Notes: generated from the sequence alone by a model not told the origin. Counted from the first letter of the stretch, positions 31,792 through 42,168 are shown. The stretch is 64,000 nt of DNA from Viridibacterium sp035456105 (GCA_035456105.1 DATIDV010000022.1:244303-308302); one strand, 5' to 3'. Translations and numbers: made by a program.

Positions 31792-34700
31792 CTAGCCTTT
31801 GTTGTGCTGGGCAAACACGAACGCGGAAATCAGCTCGAGCAGCTCGTCTTCCTGGTACGGCTTGCCAAGGTAGTGGTTGACGCCGATTTCCGCCGCGTAG
31901 TTGCGGTGTTTGTCGGCCATGCGCGAGGTGATCATGATGATCGGGATGTCTTTCAGACGCGCATCAGCGCGGATGTTGCGTGCCAGATCAAAGCCGTCCA
32001 TGCGAGGCATTTCGATGTCGAGCAGCATCACGTCCGGAATCAGCTCGGTGAGTTGCTCCAGTGCGTCGACACCGTCCTTGGCCGTGACGGCCTTGTAGCC
32101 TTCACGTTCAAGCAGGCGCGTAGTGATCTTGCGCACGGTGAGCGAATCATCGACCACCATGACGGTCGGCACGTATTCCGCCGCAATGGTTTCTTCGACG
32201 TGTTCGGCCGGGGCCAGATCGTCGACAACGGTGAGCTGGCGACCCGCCATCACGACCGGGTTGAGAATCAGCGACACCTCGCCGTCTGGCAGTACCGTAG
32301 CGCCCGCGTAACCTTGCAGACGCACGAATTGCGGCCCGGCGTTCTTGACGATAATTTCCTGGTTGCCACGCAGTGCGTCGATGTACAGACCAACCGACGA
32401 GTTGCCGGCGCGCAGCAGCAGGATCCAGTGGAAGCGCTGCTGTGCCGGTTGCGTTTCGTTGTCGCCCAGCAGGCGTGGCAAGTAACGCAGCGGATATTGC
32501 TGCCCCTTCCATTCAGCGTAGCCACGTGCGCGGATCTCGGCCAGCGGACCTTCCTTGACCTCGATGGCCTGTTCGACCATGTTCGACGGAATCGCGTAAG
32601 TGCGATTACCCGCACGCACGAGCAGGGCCTGCGTGACGGCCAGCGTGAGTGGCAAGTGGATCAGGAAGCGCGCGCCCTGACCGAAAGTCGAGGACACGTC
32701 GATACGGCCGCCGACGGCCATTGCTTCGTTCTTCACCACGTCCATACCGACGCCACGACCAGCGATGCCGGAGACGGTTTCGGCGGTAGAGAAGCCGGGC
32801 TCGAAAATCAATTGCGTGAGGCGGACATCAGTGACTTCCTCATGTTCGCCGATCAGGCCGACCTTGCGTGCGCGTGCAGCAATGCGCTCATAATTCAGAC
32901 CCTTGCCGTCGTCGATCATCTCCAGCGAGATTTCATTGGAGTGCTGATTGAGGCGCAGCAGGATCTGGCCGATTTCCGGCTTGCCTGCCGCTGCGCGTTC
33001 GTCGGGCATTTCGATGCCGTGTGCTATGGCGTTGCGCAACAGGTGTTCGAGCGGCGCGATCATCTTGTCCAGAACGCCACGGTCGATTTCGATACTGCCA
33101 CCCTGAATGTCGAGATTGGCGCGTTTGCCCATTTCTTTCGCGGTCTGACGCACGATGCGATAGAGCCGGTCAGAGACTTCGTTGAACGGCACCATGCGCA
33201 CACCCATCAGCGCCTGCTGCAGGTCACGCGACAGGCGACCTTGCGCGTGCAAGGCAGAATCAGCACCGTCGAGATTGCGCAACAGATTCTGCTGGACTGT
33301 GGTGACGTCACCGACGGACTCGGCCATCATCCGCGTCAGTTCCTGCAGACGCGTGAAACGGTCGAATTCGAGCGGGTCGAAATTGTCGTGCTGCGACTCG
33401 GCGGCCGCGATGCGCGACTGCATCTGCGACTCGGCCTGGATTTCCACTTCACGCAACTGGTTGCGCAAGCGGATCACGTTTTCCGTCAGATCCAGCAGTG
33501 AGCGGCGTACCGTACGCATCTCACCTTCGACTCGCGTGCGTGCAATGCTGATTTCACCCGCTTCATTAACGAAGCGGTCCACCATGTCGGCGCGCACTCG
33601 CACCAAGGCACGCGCACTCTGCGCTGTCTCGGGTTCTTCAACAACGGGGGCCTGACGCAACACGGCGGGAATCAATGGGCTGTCGGCCGGTGCGCTGAAG
33701 CGTGACGACGATCCACTGTCAGCCTCGCTGCGTTGCCCTACCAGTGCCGGTGCGGCAATGAACTCCTGTGGAGCGTCCAGCTGAGGCGCGTAATCCTCGT
33801 CTTCAGCGGGTGCTGGGGCAGCTACCGGCTGAGGATTGCGCAGAATCTCGAGCAGATTGCCGACCTGGTCGAAACCATTTTCCAGCTCGTCCACGAGGAC
33901 GGCAGACGGCCCTTGACTGCCAGTTTCTTCGAGGCGGCCTTCCAGCACATGCACGTACTGGCCGACGCGCATGGCACCCGCCATGCGTGCGCTGCCCTTG
34001 AGCGTATGCATCAGGCGAGCGAGTGCATTGCGTGGGTCGGGGTTGGCAGGTTCGGTGCGCAGCTGGCGGATCGTGTTGCCGATCTCGGCCATGAGCTCAT
34101 CTGCTTCTTCAAAAAAGATCGGCAGAAGCTGCTCGTCCAGCTCGTCGTGAATACCGCTGAGATTCAGTTCGTCGTGCTGCGGTGTCGGCGGCGGATCGTA
34201 GCTGTCTTCCGTAAATACCGACTCGGGCTCCGCGACTGGCTCCAGGTCAACGGCAGGGCCGGTCTGGATGAACGGGCGCAAATTATTGAGCTGTTCGCTG
34301 AGTTCGGGCGAGGGCAGGGGCAATTCCTGGCGGACGATTTCCGTCTGCATGGCCTCGAGGCGATTCAGCGTCGCATCAAACAGTGCTGCCTGCGACGGGT
34401 CGGGGGGAGTCTGCGATTCGTGCAGGCGGTTCTGGGCATGCTCCAGCGCCTTGGCCAGGCTGTGAACCGATTCGAAGCGCGCGGTGCCGGAAATTCCCGC
34501 CAGCGTGTGCGAGGCACGCACCGCTTCCATGCTTGGCACATGCAGCGGGTTGGTGTCGATCAAATGCTGGTCGGTACGCAAAGTGGCCAGATGCTGGGCA
34601 GACTCGCCGAGGTAAAGGTCGTAAAGACCTTGTGACAGGACATTGTTGCCGACCGTGATTTCGCTATCGGGGGCGCTATCAGATGCCTCTGCTGTTTCGG

Positions 34701-37700
34701 CCTGCACGCTTGCTTCCTCGGCCTCTGGCGAAGGAAAGCTGTCTTGCGCGTTCTCAGGTGCTACGGCGTGATCGCTACTGACCGGTTCTGCAACGCGAGC
34801 GGCCATGTTGTCGGACGCGGCCTCGTCTGTTGAAAACGCAGCAAAACTTATGACCGGTAAATCGATGTCTGTATCGTCGTCCTCAATCGCAACTTCGACG
34901 AGATGCTCTGCGCCGGCAGCTACCGCTGCAGGCGCAGCTGCAACAAGAGCAGGCTTCGCATCCTGCGAAGCTTCTGCCGGATTTTCCTGAGCAAGCACCG
35001 CCAGTTCATCGCCGAAAATTGCAGCAGGCTCGATCATGTCGGGCGCGCCGGTCGCGGCTTCAGGAGACGGGGAGACCTGGTGCTCGTGCCCGATGAATGG
35101 CTCCGAGAAGTCCGTGCCTAGTGCGGTCGCAACCAGGTCGAACTCCGCTTCTGGATGCTCACCAAGATCGAGGTCGAGATCCGTGCTGGTCAGGTCCGTG
35201 ATGTTGCGGTCGGCCAGCGCCTCATTGTCTTGCGGCGATAGCCCTTCAATCAGCGTGGCGGTCAGATCGAGTTCGGAGAACTCCGCTTCGCCAGTGGAGA
35301 AGCGTTCCAGGTCGCCTTCCATCAAGGTGCTGGCAAGATCAATTTCTGACAGCGGCGCGTTGGCGAGGGAGGTATCGGGGCGCTCGTCTGGTTCGTCGAG
35401 CTCGGGCAACAGCTCTTCGTCGACGCCGATCGAACCGAGCATGGGCATATCCATGCGCGTTTCTTCGAGCGAAGTCTCGTACTGGTGCACACCGATCGAG
35501 GTGGGCAGATCGAGATCAGCGATATCGAGATCATCGACCGAGAGATCGACAGGCATGCCAGAGCCGTCATGGCCTGCAGCTGACGTGTCGAACTGAGCGG
35601 CGGTGTGATCTGCAGCGGGTGCGGGATCCAGATCGTCAAAGCTCAGATCCAGATCAATGCCCTCTGACGCGGTGGCCGGGTCTTCTGCCACCGCCTCCTC
35701 AGAGATCGGCGGTCTCGGCTCTGCTGGAACGAGGGAGAGACCACCTGCGAGATCCTCGGGACTTGCGTCGAGGGAAGCCAGAATACGTTGTGCTTGCGTG
35801 GTGACGGCAGCAGCATCGCGCCACAAGCCACCACCGGATTCGAGTTGTTCGACCCAACCTGCGAATAGCGTTGTCGCCGAATCGATGAGGCTGATCAATT
35901 CCGCGTCAGCGTCTTTCTCCATCTGCAGCCAGCGATTCATCGTGGCTTCGATGTACTTGGCTGCGTCAGAGAAGTCGATCAGGCCCACCATCCGGCTCGA
36001 ACCCTTGAGCGTGTGGAAGGCGCGACGTACGGTGGTCAATGCATCCTGGTTATGCGGCTCCCTGGACGCAATGTCGCGGTGCACACGCAAGGTGTCGAGC
36101 ACTTCGTGAGCTTCTTCCAGGAAGATGTCGAGCAGTTCGGCATCGAGCTCTTCACTGCTGACCTGCATCAGGCGTGCAGCTTCCTCGGAAGGCTGTGGCG
36201 CAGCAGCTGGGGCTACGTTCGACAGCGCTTCCTGGATCTGCTCGCTCGATACCTCTTCACCGGCCTTCAGGCTGGCAATGACGTTCTTGGTTTGCTTCTC
36301 GAGCGCGCTGTCGGCAACCAGCTGGGCGTCCTCGCGGATGGCTTCCAGGCTGTGAACCAACTGATCGCGCAGGCCGCTGTCCTGTGGCGTCTCCTGCAGG
36401 GCCTCCGCCAAGTTGCGGGTCTCGCGCGATTCGCGCACGAGCTGCGCTTCGACCGTGCCGCTGGCGGCAGTCTTCTCCTCTTCCGGCGCGAAAGCGCTTT
36501 CCGGATTGAGGAAGTGCTCCAGCTTTGCCGGCGCCGTCTTGATCGCTTCGACATAAAAGCCAAGCGCAGACAATTTGTGTGCAACGTCGTCGCACTCTTC
36601 GCGATTCGGTGCTTCGGTGCTCTGGGCGAGCGCAGCGACTTGGCCCGCACTTTCGCGAACCAGCGCTGCGGCCGACATTTCGCCGAGCATCGAGAACGCG
36701 CCTTCGATCTGCTTGAGCGGGCCGCTTAGCGCAGCGAGCGGTTCGCGTTGTTCAGGGCTGCGGAAGAAGGAGTCGAGTGTCTGTTCGATCTGACCAAGGT
36801 TCGTGAGGATTTCACGTGCCAGCTGGTTGAAGAGCAGCTTTTCCTGCGCGCGCTGAGAGGCTTCGCCGAACAGCGCATCGTCCATTTCTGGCGGCTTGCC
36901 GCCCTTGCTGCGGACTTCGAAAATCGTATTGAGCAACTCGACCTGACGTCGCAGCAGGGATGGGTCGTAAGCGGGCGATTCAGCGGCCTGTTCGATCACC
37001 AGCAGACCGGTGGCCAGTTCCATTGACAGAGCGTCGCTCTGACGCAGCGGGTCAGCGCGCAGCCACTCCGTCACCTTGCTCATGCCCGAGAGCAATGAGT
37101 CCAGCTGCGGCAGTCGCATCGGCGCGACGCGCTGAACCAGTTCGGTGAGGTGGTCCTGGAACAAGGGAAGCGCAACAGCAGCTCCGGCGCAGAAGCGGTT
37201 CCATGCGTCCTTGGTGCTTTCCAGCGACTCACGCACCTTCAGTACGAGCGGCTGACGCAGCGTGTCCGACACTTCCTGATCGGCCCCGGGCAGGGCTGCT
37301 TCGAGGCGGTATACCGAACGCACCGAACCGGCATGGGGTGTAGCGATATTTGCCGTGGCGACGTAATAGAGCACGTCGCGCACGAGGCGATCGGCAACGA
37401 CTTGCGAACCTTCGATAAGGCGACGCATTTGTGTGTCGATACGGCGGCACAAACGCTGAGTTGCGCGCTCGACCGGAATCACTTGCAGGGCGAGGCCTTC
37501 AAAGAAGCCAATTGCTGCCCACCAGAAAGCGCGCGTCGAGGGTTGTGACTGGATCTGTTCAATGCGTTGCACGGCGCGCAGCATTTCCTGTGCGCCGGAC
37601 GGGCTTTGCTGCTGGCGGATCCACAGCAGCAGGCCTTTTTCGAAACGGCCGCGCAGCAGACGCAATTCCAGTGCAGCAGCCTGTGGATCAAGTTGCTCAC

Positions 37701-38160
37701 CCTGCGGCAGCGAAGGGCGCGCGCGCAAGTCCGGGAAGAACAGTTCCGATGCGGGGGGCGGCTCTTCGCCGCGTGCCGCAACCAGTTCGCGATAGGCTGG
37801 GTAGAGCCGCAGCGGCTTGTGAGCCGCGCCTGCCAGCAATTCGCTCAGATAATTAGCAAGCACCGCGAGGCTGCGGCGTGCCAGTGTCAGCGATTCGCGC
37901 GAAGGTGCGTCTTCTGTACCGGCGAGAGTCGATAGCAGCTTGTCGATCGCCTCGGAGAACTGTGAGACACCGTCCAGACCAACGACGGACAACGCGCCGC
38001 TGGCTTGGTGGACGTGGCTTTGCGCAAAGCGCAGGGGCTCGCGCTGCTCGGGATTGGCTTGCGCCTCACCGAGACTGTCGCTGGCCTTGGCGAGGGCGGC
38101 GTCAATTTCCGCCTTCACCCAGGTCAGGGGGCCAATGTCGAAATCAGTCACTTGACTCAT
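31792..38160 (-). CDS. chpA: Hybrid chemosensory histidine kinase ChpA/PilL
   Basis: 2122-residue CheA-type kinase of the type IV pilus chemosensory (Pil-Chp) system; it receives signals from PilJ through PilI and phosphorylates PilG and PilH. Three Hpt modules are clear from HTLKGSSRMVGL (about 715), HTLAGISGTARF (about 1217) and HTLKGSARMAGA (about 1385); a degenerate one may lie near residue 50. Long acidic linkers separate them. The CheA dimer/ATPase core follows (about 1560-1830; LLRNAIAHGIEMPDERAA, MIDDGKGL, GRGVGMDVVK), then a CheW domain and a C-terminal receiver (about 1995-2115) with LLDIEMPRMDG. ChpA of P. aeruginosa is longer, with more Hpt modules. It is the last gene of pilGHIJ-chpA. 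Confidence 0.95.
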   Translation of the reverse strand: MSQVTDFDIGPLTWVKAEIDAALAKASDSLGEAQANPEQREPLRFAQSHVHQASGALSVVGLDGVSQFSEAIDKLLSTLAGTEDAPSRESLTLARRSLAVLANYLSELLAGAAHKPLRLYPAYRELVAARGEEPPPASELFFPDLRARPSLPQGEQLDPQAAALELRLLRGRFEKGLLLWIRQQQSPSGAQEMLRAVQRIEQIQSQPSTRAFWWAAIGFFEGLALQVIPVERATQRLCRRIDTQMRRLIEGSQVVADRLVRDVLYYVATANIATPHAGSVRSVYRLEAALPGADQEVSDTLRQPLVLKVRESLESTKDAWNRFCAGAAVALPLFQDHLTELVQRVAPMRLPQLDSLLSGMSKVTEWLRADPLRQSDALSMELATGLLVIEQAAESPAYDPSLLRRQVELLNTIFEVRSKGGKPPEMDDALFGEASQRAQEKLLFNQLAREILTNLGQIEQTLDSFFRSPEQREPLAALSGPLKQIEGAFSMLGEMSAAALVRESAGQVAALAQSTEAPNREECDDVAHKLSALGFYVEAIKTAPAKLEHFLNPESAFAPEEEKTAASGTVEAQLVRESRETRNLAEALQETPQDSGLRDQLVHSLEAIREDAQLVADSALEKQTKNVIASLKAGEEVSSEQIQEALSNVAPAAAPQPSEEAARLMQVSSEELDAELLDIFLEEAHEVLDTLRVHRDIASREPHNQDALTTVRRAFHTLKGSSRMVGLIDFSDAAKYIEATMNRWLQMEKDADAELISLIDSATTLFAGWVEQLESGGGLWRDAAAVTTQAQRILASLDASPEDLAGGLSLVPAEPRPPISEEAVAEDPATASEGIDLDLSFDDLDPAPAADHTAAQFDTSAAGHDGSGMPVDLSVDDLDIADLDLPTSIGVHQYETSLEETRMDMPMLGSIGVDEELLPELDEPDERPDTSLANAPLSEIDLASTLMEGDLERFSTGEAEFSELDLTATLIEGLSPQDNEALADRNITDLTSTDLDLDLGEHPEAEFDLVATALGTDFSEPFIGHEHQVSPSPEAATGAPDMIEPAAIFGDELAVLAQENPAEASQDAKPALVAAAPAAVAAGAEHLVEVAIEDDDTDIDLPVISFAAFSTDEAASDNMAARVAEPVSSDHAVAPENAQDSFPSPEAEEASVQAETAEASDSAPDSEITVGNNVLSQGLYDLYLGESAQHLATLRTDQHLIDTNPLHVPSMEAVRASHTLAGISGTARFESVHSLAKALEHAQNRLHESQTPPDPSQAALFDATLNRLEAMQTEIVRQELPLPSPELSEQLNNLRPFIQTGPAVDLEPVAEPESVFTEDSYDPPPTPQHDELNLSGIHDELDEQLLPIFFEEADELMAEIGNTIRQLRTEPANPDPRNALARLMHTLKGSARMAGAMRVGQYVHVLEGRLEETGSQGPSAVLVDELENGFDQVGNLLEILRNPQPVAAPAPAEDEDYAPQLDAPQEFIAAPALVGQRSEADSGSSSRFSAPADSPLIPAVLRQAPVVEEPETAQSARALVRVRADMVDRFVNEAGEISIARTRVEGEMRTVRRSLLDLTENVIRLRNQLREVEIQAESQMQSRIAAAESQHDNFDPLEFDRFTRLQELTRMMAESVGDVTTVQQNLLRNLDGADSALHAQGRLSRDLQQALMGVRMVPFNEVSDRLYRIVRQTAKEMGKRANLDIQGGSIEIDRGVLDKMIAPLEHLLRNAIAHGIEMPDERAAAGKPEIGQILLRLNQHSNEISLEMIDDGKGLNYERIAARARKVGLIGEHEEVTDVRLTQLIFEPGFSTAETVSGIAGRGVGMDVVKNEAMAVGGRIDVSSTFGQGARFLIHLPLTLAVTQALLVRAGNRTYAIPSNMVEQAIEVKEGPLAEIRARGYAEWKGQQYPLRYLPRLLGDNETQPAQQRFHWILLLRAGNSSVGLYIDALRGNQEIIVKNAGPQFVRLQGYAGATVLPDGEVSLILNPVVMAGRQLTVVDDLAPAEHVEETIAAEYVPTVMVVDDSLTVRKITTRLLEREGYKAVTAKDGVDALEQLTELIPDVMLLDIEMPRMDGFDLARNIRADARLKDIPIIMITSRMADKHRNYAAEIGVNHYLGKPYQEDELLELISAFVFAQHNKG

Positions 38161-38257
38161 CTAATCCTCTCGGGGGATCCGGTCATGCAGGAAGCTGGTG
38201 CAAACATGTTTGCAGCTTCTCGTTTTTTCGGTTTGGTTGCTAGCGTCGCTTGCGGGA

Positions 38258-40465
38258 TCAGACCTTGAAGCCTGAAACGGAACCCTTGAGTTCCACGGCA
38301 AGGTCGGCGAGCTGACCAATCGACAAGGCGGACTGTTGCGTTCCGCGCGTGGTCTGTTCGGTAATTGCGAGAATTTCGCGCATGGATTCGGACACGTCGG
38401 TCGCAACCGAAGCCTGCTTCTGCGTGTCGGACGAGATGCGTTCAACCAGCGTCGCCATTTCCACCGACACGTCGCCGATTTCATTCAGCGCCTGACCGGC
38501 AGCGTCGGAGAGTTTTGCTCCTTCAACCACACCCCGTGTCGAGTTTTCCATAGCGGCCACGGCGTCTTGCGTGTCGGTCTGAATCGTCTTCACGATCGCT
38601 GCAATCTGTTTTGTAGCTTCGGCGGAGCGTTCAGCGAGTCGCTGAACTTCTTCCGCAACCACCGTAAAGCCGCGGCCTGCTTCACCGGCGGTCGCCGCCT
38701 GAATGGCGGCGTTCAGCGCCAGCACGTTCGTTTGCTCGGTAATGTCGGAAATCAGCTCCACGATTTCACCGATTTCCTGCGAGCTTTCGCCGAGGCGCTT
38801 GATGCGTTTCGAGGTTTCCTGGATCTGCTCGCGGATTTCGTTCATGCCGGAGATCGAGTCCTGCACAGCCGTCGTACCTTTACGCGCAGCTTCCAGAGAG
38901 CGGCGTGCCACCTGTGCGGTTTGTAGCGCGCTGCTCGATACCGCGGAGATCTGGCGCGCCATGTCCTGAATCTGCGAACCGGCTTGCTGGATGTTGCGCG
39001 ACTGACGCTCGGAAGCGTCGAGCAGTTCACCCGACATACGCTGCGCGGATTCCGTCGCCTGCGTCACGCGATTCGCCGCGTCATTGATGCGTCGTACCAG
39101 AACCGAGAGTTCTTCAATCGTGTAGTTAACCGAGTCGGCAATGGCGCCCGTCACGTCTTCCGTCACCGTCGCGCGGATCGTCAAGTCACCGTCAGCGAGG
39201 TCGCCCATTTCATTCATCAGGCGCAAGATGGCCTGCTGCGTATTGTTCCGGTCGCCTTCAGCGGCGGCTCGCAGCGCTTCAGCTTCATCCCGGCGTGTCG
39301 AGATGTCATCGCCATACACGAAGACCATGTAGGCCAGGACCAGCACGGCCAGCACGGCGAACAGGATGATGAGGATGGTCAGTACATTCCAGCCGGTGTA
39401 GGCATTGCGATAGCCTTCAGCCAGGGTGTTCGTGCTTTCCAGCAGCGGGATGGAGTCCTTGAAAATCTGCAAGCCGGCGCGCTTGGCTTGCACCAGCGGT
39501 TGCACGTTGGCGAGGATACCGCCGACGGCCAGCAGGTGGCGGGTTGCAAACTTGCGCAAGCCAGCCAGTTTTTCCTGCATTTCTTCGTTGGCGCTCATGC
39601 CGCCCAGATCATCCAGCAACTGGCTCAGCGTGTTTGAGTCCTTGCCCAGCAGGAACACGATTTCCGGATCGACCGATTCGGAGGCGAGCAGCGCATTGGC
39701 ATTTTTTGCCATGCGCTGGGTCAACATCACGACCTGATTTGCGGTGGCGATTTCAGTCGACGGTGCATTGAGCTGCAGCTTGAGCGCAGCAACCTGTTGT
39801 GCGTAGTCGAGCAGTTCGGCGTTATTGGTGTTGATGGCGTCGACTGCGGTGCCCAGACGCGTGATGTTGAGCTGCTGACCGGTCAGCTGCTCGGCATTCT
39901 TGCTCATGCGGGCCCACAGTTCCGTCAGGTCGCTCAGTTGTTTGCTAACCGAATTTGGGCTGGCCGGAACGGTAACCCCGTCGACAGGGCCGCCTTCGGT
40001 GACGGCCTTGAGCAGCTCGGCCATGCGGTCACGCGATTCCTTCAGTTCGGTAAAGCCTGCGCCGCCGCGGCTGGCGCCGATCAGACCTGAGCGACCTTCA
40101 CGCGCACCGCCCGTCACCGTGATCTGCGCAGCCTTCGCGATAACCTGTGACTGCGTACCCATTTGCGTCGCGGCGGACACGAACGCGGTGCCTTGCGTAC
40201 CCGCGCGAATCTGGAAAATCGTCAGGATGACGGCAGTGGCCGCCAGTACCCCGAACACGATACCAAGTGCGCGCAGCTGGCCGCCCACCGCGCGGCCACC
40301 CAGCCAATTTGGCAGCTTGCCTTTCAGGCTCGCAAAGATTGAGGCGCGCGATTCAGCACCGTCCATCTGCGTGGCGTTGTCCATGACCGTGCTGTCTACG
40401 CCTTCAGCGATCTCGGTACTGGGCTTCGCCTTCGGCTTGAAACGATCAAGAAATTTGAGTGCCAT
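38258..40465 (-). CDS. pilJ: Twitching-motility methyl-accepting chemoreceptor PilJ
   Basis: 735-residue chemoreceptor that signals surface contact or ligand to ChpA. A first transmembrane helix (about 66-88) is followed by a large periplasmic region to about 355, a second helix (about 358-382), a HAMP-like segment and a cytoplasmic signalling domain with the hairpin tip NVLALNAAIQAATAGEAGRG and EEVQRLAERSAEATKQI. The N-terminal cytoplasmic tail of about 60 residues before the first helix is usual for PilJ. The gene sits between pilI (151 bases upstream) and chpA (97 bases downstream). Confidence 0.95.
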   Translation of the reverse strand: MALKFLDRFKPKAKPSTEIAEGVDSTVMDNATQMDGAESRASIFASLKGKLPNWLGGRAVGGQLRALGIVFGVLAATAVILTIFQIRAGTQGTAFVSAATQMGTQSQVIAKAAQITVTGGAREGRSGLIGASRGGAGFTELKESRDRMAELLKAVTEGGPVDGVTVPASPNSVSKQLSDLTELWARMSKNAEQLTGQQLNITRLGTAVDAINTNNAELLDYAQQVAALKLQLNAPSTEIATANQVVMLTQRMAKNANALLASESVDPEIVFLLGKDSNTLSQLLDDLGGMSANEEMQEKLAGLRKFATRHLLAVGGILANVQPLVQAKRAGLQIFKDSIPLLESTNTLAEGYRNAYTGWNVLTILIILFAVLAVLVLAYMVFVYGDDISTRRDEAEALRAAAEGDRNNTQQAILRLMNEMGDLADGDLTIRATVTEDVTGAIADSVNYTIEELSVLVRRINDAANRVTQATESAQRMSGELLDASERQSRNIQQAGSQIQDMARQISAVSSSALQTAQVARRSLEAARKGTTAVQDSISGMNEIREQIQETSKRIKRLGESSQEIGEIVELISDITEQTNVLALNAAIQAATAGEAGRGFTVVAEEVQRLAERSAEATKQIAAIVKTIQTDTQDAVAAMENSTRGVVEGAKLSDAAGQALNEIGDVSVEMATLVERISSDTQKQASVATDVSESMREILAITEQTTRGTQQSALSIGQLADLAVELKGSVSGFKV

Positions 40466-40514
40466 GCGTATGCTCCGGTGGTGCAGTCTGATCTGATTTG
40501 TTGTTAGCTTGGCT

Positions 40515-40534
40515 TTCTGGCGACTTCGCCAGAA
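40515..40534 (-). other. Intercistronic hairpin between pilI and pilJ
   Basis: Perfect 8-bp stem TTCTGGCG/CGCCAGAA with a four-base loop, no T tract. Next to it AAGCGGCTAC is directly repeated at 40533-40542 and 40548-40557. It may affect mRNA processing between the two genes. Confidence 0.5.
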
Positions 40535-40616
40535 GCGGCTACGTTTAAAGCGGCTACTTGATGCTCGTAAGCATTCTCAAAAACGATTTTTACTTGCGAC
40601 CCGCGAGTCCGCAGCA

Positions 40617-41141
40617 TCAGGCGTGAATCTCGAGGGTTGCGTCAAGAAAATGTGCATCGGCGAGCAAGGGGCGTATTGTCAGCTTGCGCCACAGACGATC
40701 TTGCGAGTCACGGACGGCCCCGCCTACCCAGGGGCGCGCATCCACAATGCTGTCGTCGGCATCGAAATCTTCGGGATTGCGCAACCCCAAGGCTCGACTC
40801 ACCAACAATGCCGTATTCATACCTTGGCGCGTGCCGACCAGCAGGATCCGAGCATCGCTGGTGAGTTGCGTCGGCGATTCACCGCAGAACGCAGCGAAGT
40901 CCACCACGCTGTACAGATTGCCGCGCACATTGGCCAGACCTCGGAACCAGTTGCGTGTCAGCGGCACCGGTGTGAGCGATGGTGCCGCGATGATTTCCCC
41001 GGCTTCCGACAAATCCAGCAGCCAGTTTTCCGGCCCGGCATTTACTGCCAGCAAGGCGGAGCGGCGTCCCGTCAGCTTCACTTCCGCAAGGCGGCGCGTG
41101 AGGTCCTGCTGGAATTCTCTCAGGCTCTGTCTTTTTGCCAT
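40617..41141 (-). CDS. pilI: CheW-like adaptor PilI
   Basis: 174-residue cytoplasmic CheW-domain protein that couples PilJ to ChpA. The CheW fold is recognised from LLAVNAGPENWLLDLSEAGEI, PLTRNWFRGLANVRGNLYSVVDFAAF and the later LLVSRALGLRN; the motif FRGLANVRGN is characteristic of the pilus branch. It lies 44 bases after pilH on the same strand. Confidence 0.92.
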   Translation of the reverse strand: MAKRQSLREFQQDLTRRLAEVKLTGRRSALLAVNAGPENWLLDLSEAGEIIAAPSLTPVPLTRNWFRGLANVRGNLYSVVDFAAFCGESPTQLTSDARILLVGTRQGMNTALLVSRALGLRNPEDFDADDSIVDARPWVGGAVRDSQDRLWRKLTIRPLLADAHFLDATLEIHA

Positions 41142-41185
41142 GTATGTGCCGTGTTCTCGTCAGTCCGCCAGATACGGGGAGTCGA

Positions 41186-41551
41186 TCAGCCGATCGCTGC
41201 GATTTTCTTGATCAGCTCGTCGTGATCAAGGGGCTTGGTCATATAGTCGAATGCGCCTTGGCGCATGCCCCAGATCTTGTCGGTTTCCTGGTCCTTGCTG
41301 GTCGTCATGATCACAGGGATGTGGCGCGTAGTTTCTTCGCGCGAGATCGTGCGTGTTGCCTGGTAACCATTGATGCCAGGCATGACGACGTCCATGAGGA
41401 TCAGATCGGGCAGTTCGGCTTTGGCCTTCACCACTCCGTCTTCGCCGTTCTCGGCGGTAACTACCGTGAAGCCATTTTTGACGAGAAATTCAGTCAGTGC
41501 GAAACGCTCGGTAGGAGAGTCATCGACAACCAGTATTTTCTTGATGGGCAT
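41186..41551 (-). CDS. pilH: Single-domain response regulator PilH
   Basis: 121-residue CheY-like receiver, one of two in the Pil-Chp system; in Pseudomonas PilH acts in pilus retraction or as a phosphate sink for ChpA. The acidic pair is in VVDDSPTER, the phospho-acceptor Asp in DLILMDVVMPG, the conserved Thr/Ser in MTTSKD and the Lys in MTKPL. No output domain. It follows pilG by 29 bases. Confidence 0.93.
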   Translation of the reverse strand: MPIKKILVVDDSPTERFALTEFLVKNGFTVVTAENGEDGVVKAKAELPDLILMDVVMPGINGYQATRTISREETTRHIPVIMTTSKDQETDKIWGMRQGAFDYMTKPLDHDELIKKIAAIG

Positions 41552-41580
41552 GATGTGCTCCTTTGAAACAATTTTTCCGG

Positions 41581-41985
41581 TTACTTAACGCTGATGCGTG
41601 CAGCAGTGTGGGCGAGAACAGCCTTCAACAGACTGTCCTTGGTGAACGGTTTGGTCAGGTACTCGTCTGAACCAACCATGCGGCCACGCGCGCGGTCGAA
41701 CAGGCCGTCCTTCGAGGACAGCATGATGACGGGCGTGCCCGCATAGCGTGGGTTTTTCTTGATCAGTGCACAGGTCTGATAGCCATCCAGACGCGGCATC
41801 ATGATGTCGACAAAGATCAGGTCGGGGTGATGGTCGGATATCTTCGACAGAGCATCGAAACCGTCTTCCGCCAGCAGCACCTGGTAACCCGCCTGGGCCA
41901 GGAATATTTCGGCGCTGCGACGAATCGTGTTGCTGTCGTCAATGACCATTACTTTGACGCCGGTGACGTCAGGTCCTTCTGCCAA
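41581..41985 (-). CDS. pilG: Single-domain response regulator PilG
   Basis: 134-residue CheY-like receiver, first gene of the pilGHIJ-chpA operon; in Pseudomonas PilG drives pilus extension and cAMP signalling. Motifs: MVIDDSNTIRRSAE, phospho-acceptor in LIFVDIMMPRLDGY, MLSSKDG and YLTKPFTKD. The start is TTG at 41985, supported by an AGGAG seven bases upstream; the next in-frame ATG would cut into the first beta strand and the acidic pair. Confidence 0.93.
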   Translation of the reverse strand: MAEGPDVTGVKVMVIDDSNTIRRSAEIFLAQAGYQVLLAEDGFDALSKISDHHPDLIFVDIMMPRLDGYQTCALIKKNPRYAGTPVIMLSSKDGLFDRARGRMVGSDEYLTKPFTKDSLLKAVLAHTAARISVK

Positions 41986-42168
41986 CGTGATACTCCTCTT
42001 GTTTGAGCCGCCAAAGCATGTGCTGTCGATTACGTCAGCGTTAATCTGGCGGGTTCGATTCCCTTTGAGGTTACCCGGTGATGTCCTTCTGAGGGGCGCT
42101 TTACGGGGTCAAATGTGGCTGGTGCCGTGCATTTTGCCGCAATGTAAGTTCTTTTGTTGGCGCGTCCG

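Noticed and set aside
31762..33501. 579-codon plus-strand open frame opposite chpA
   Set aside because: Antisense shadow of the CheA kinase/receiver part, which has unmistakable motifs on the minus strand.
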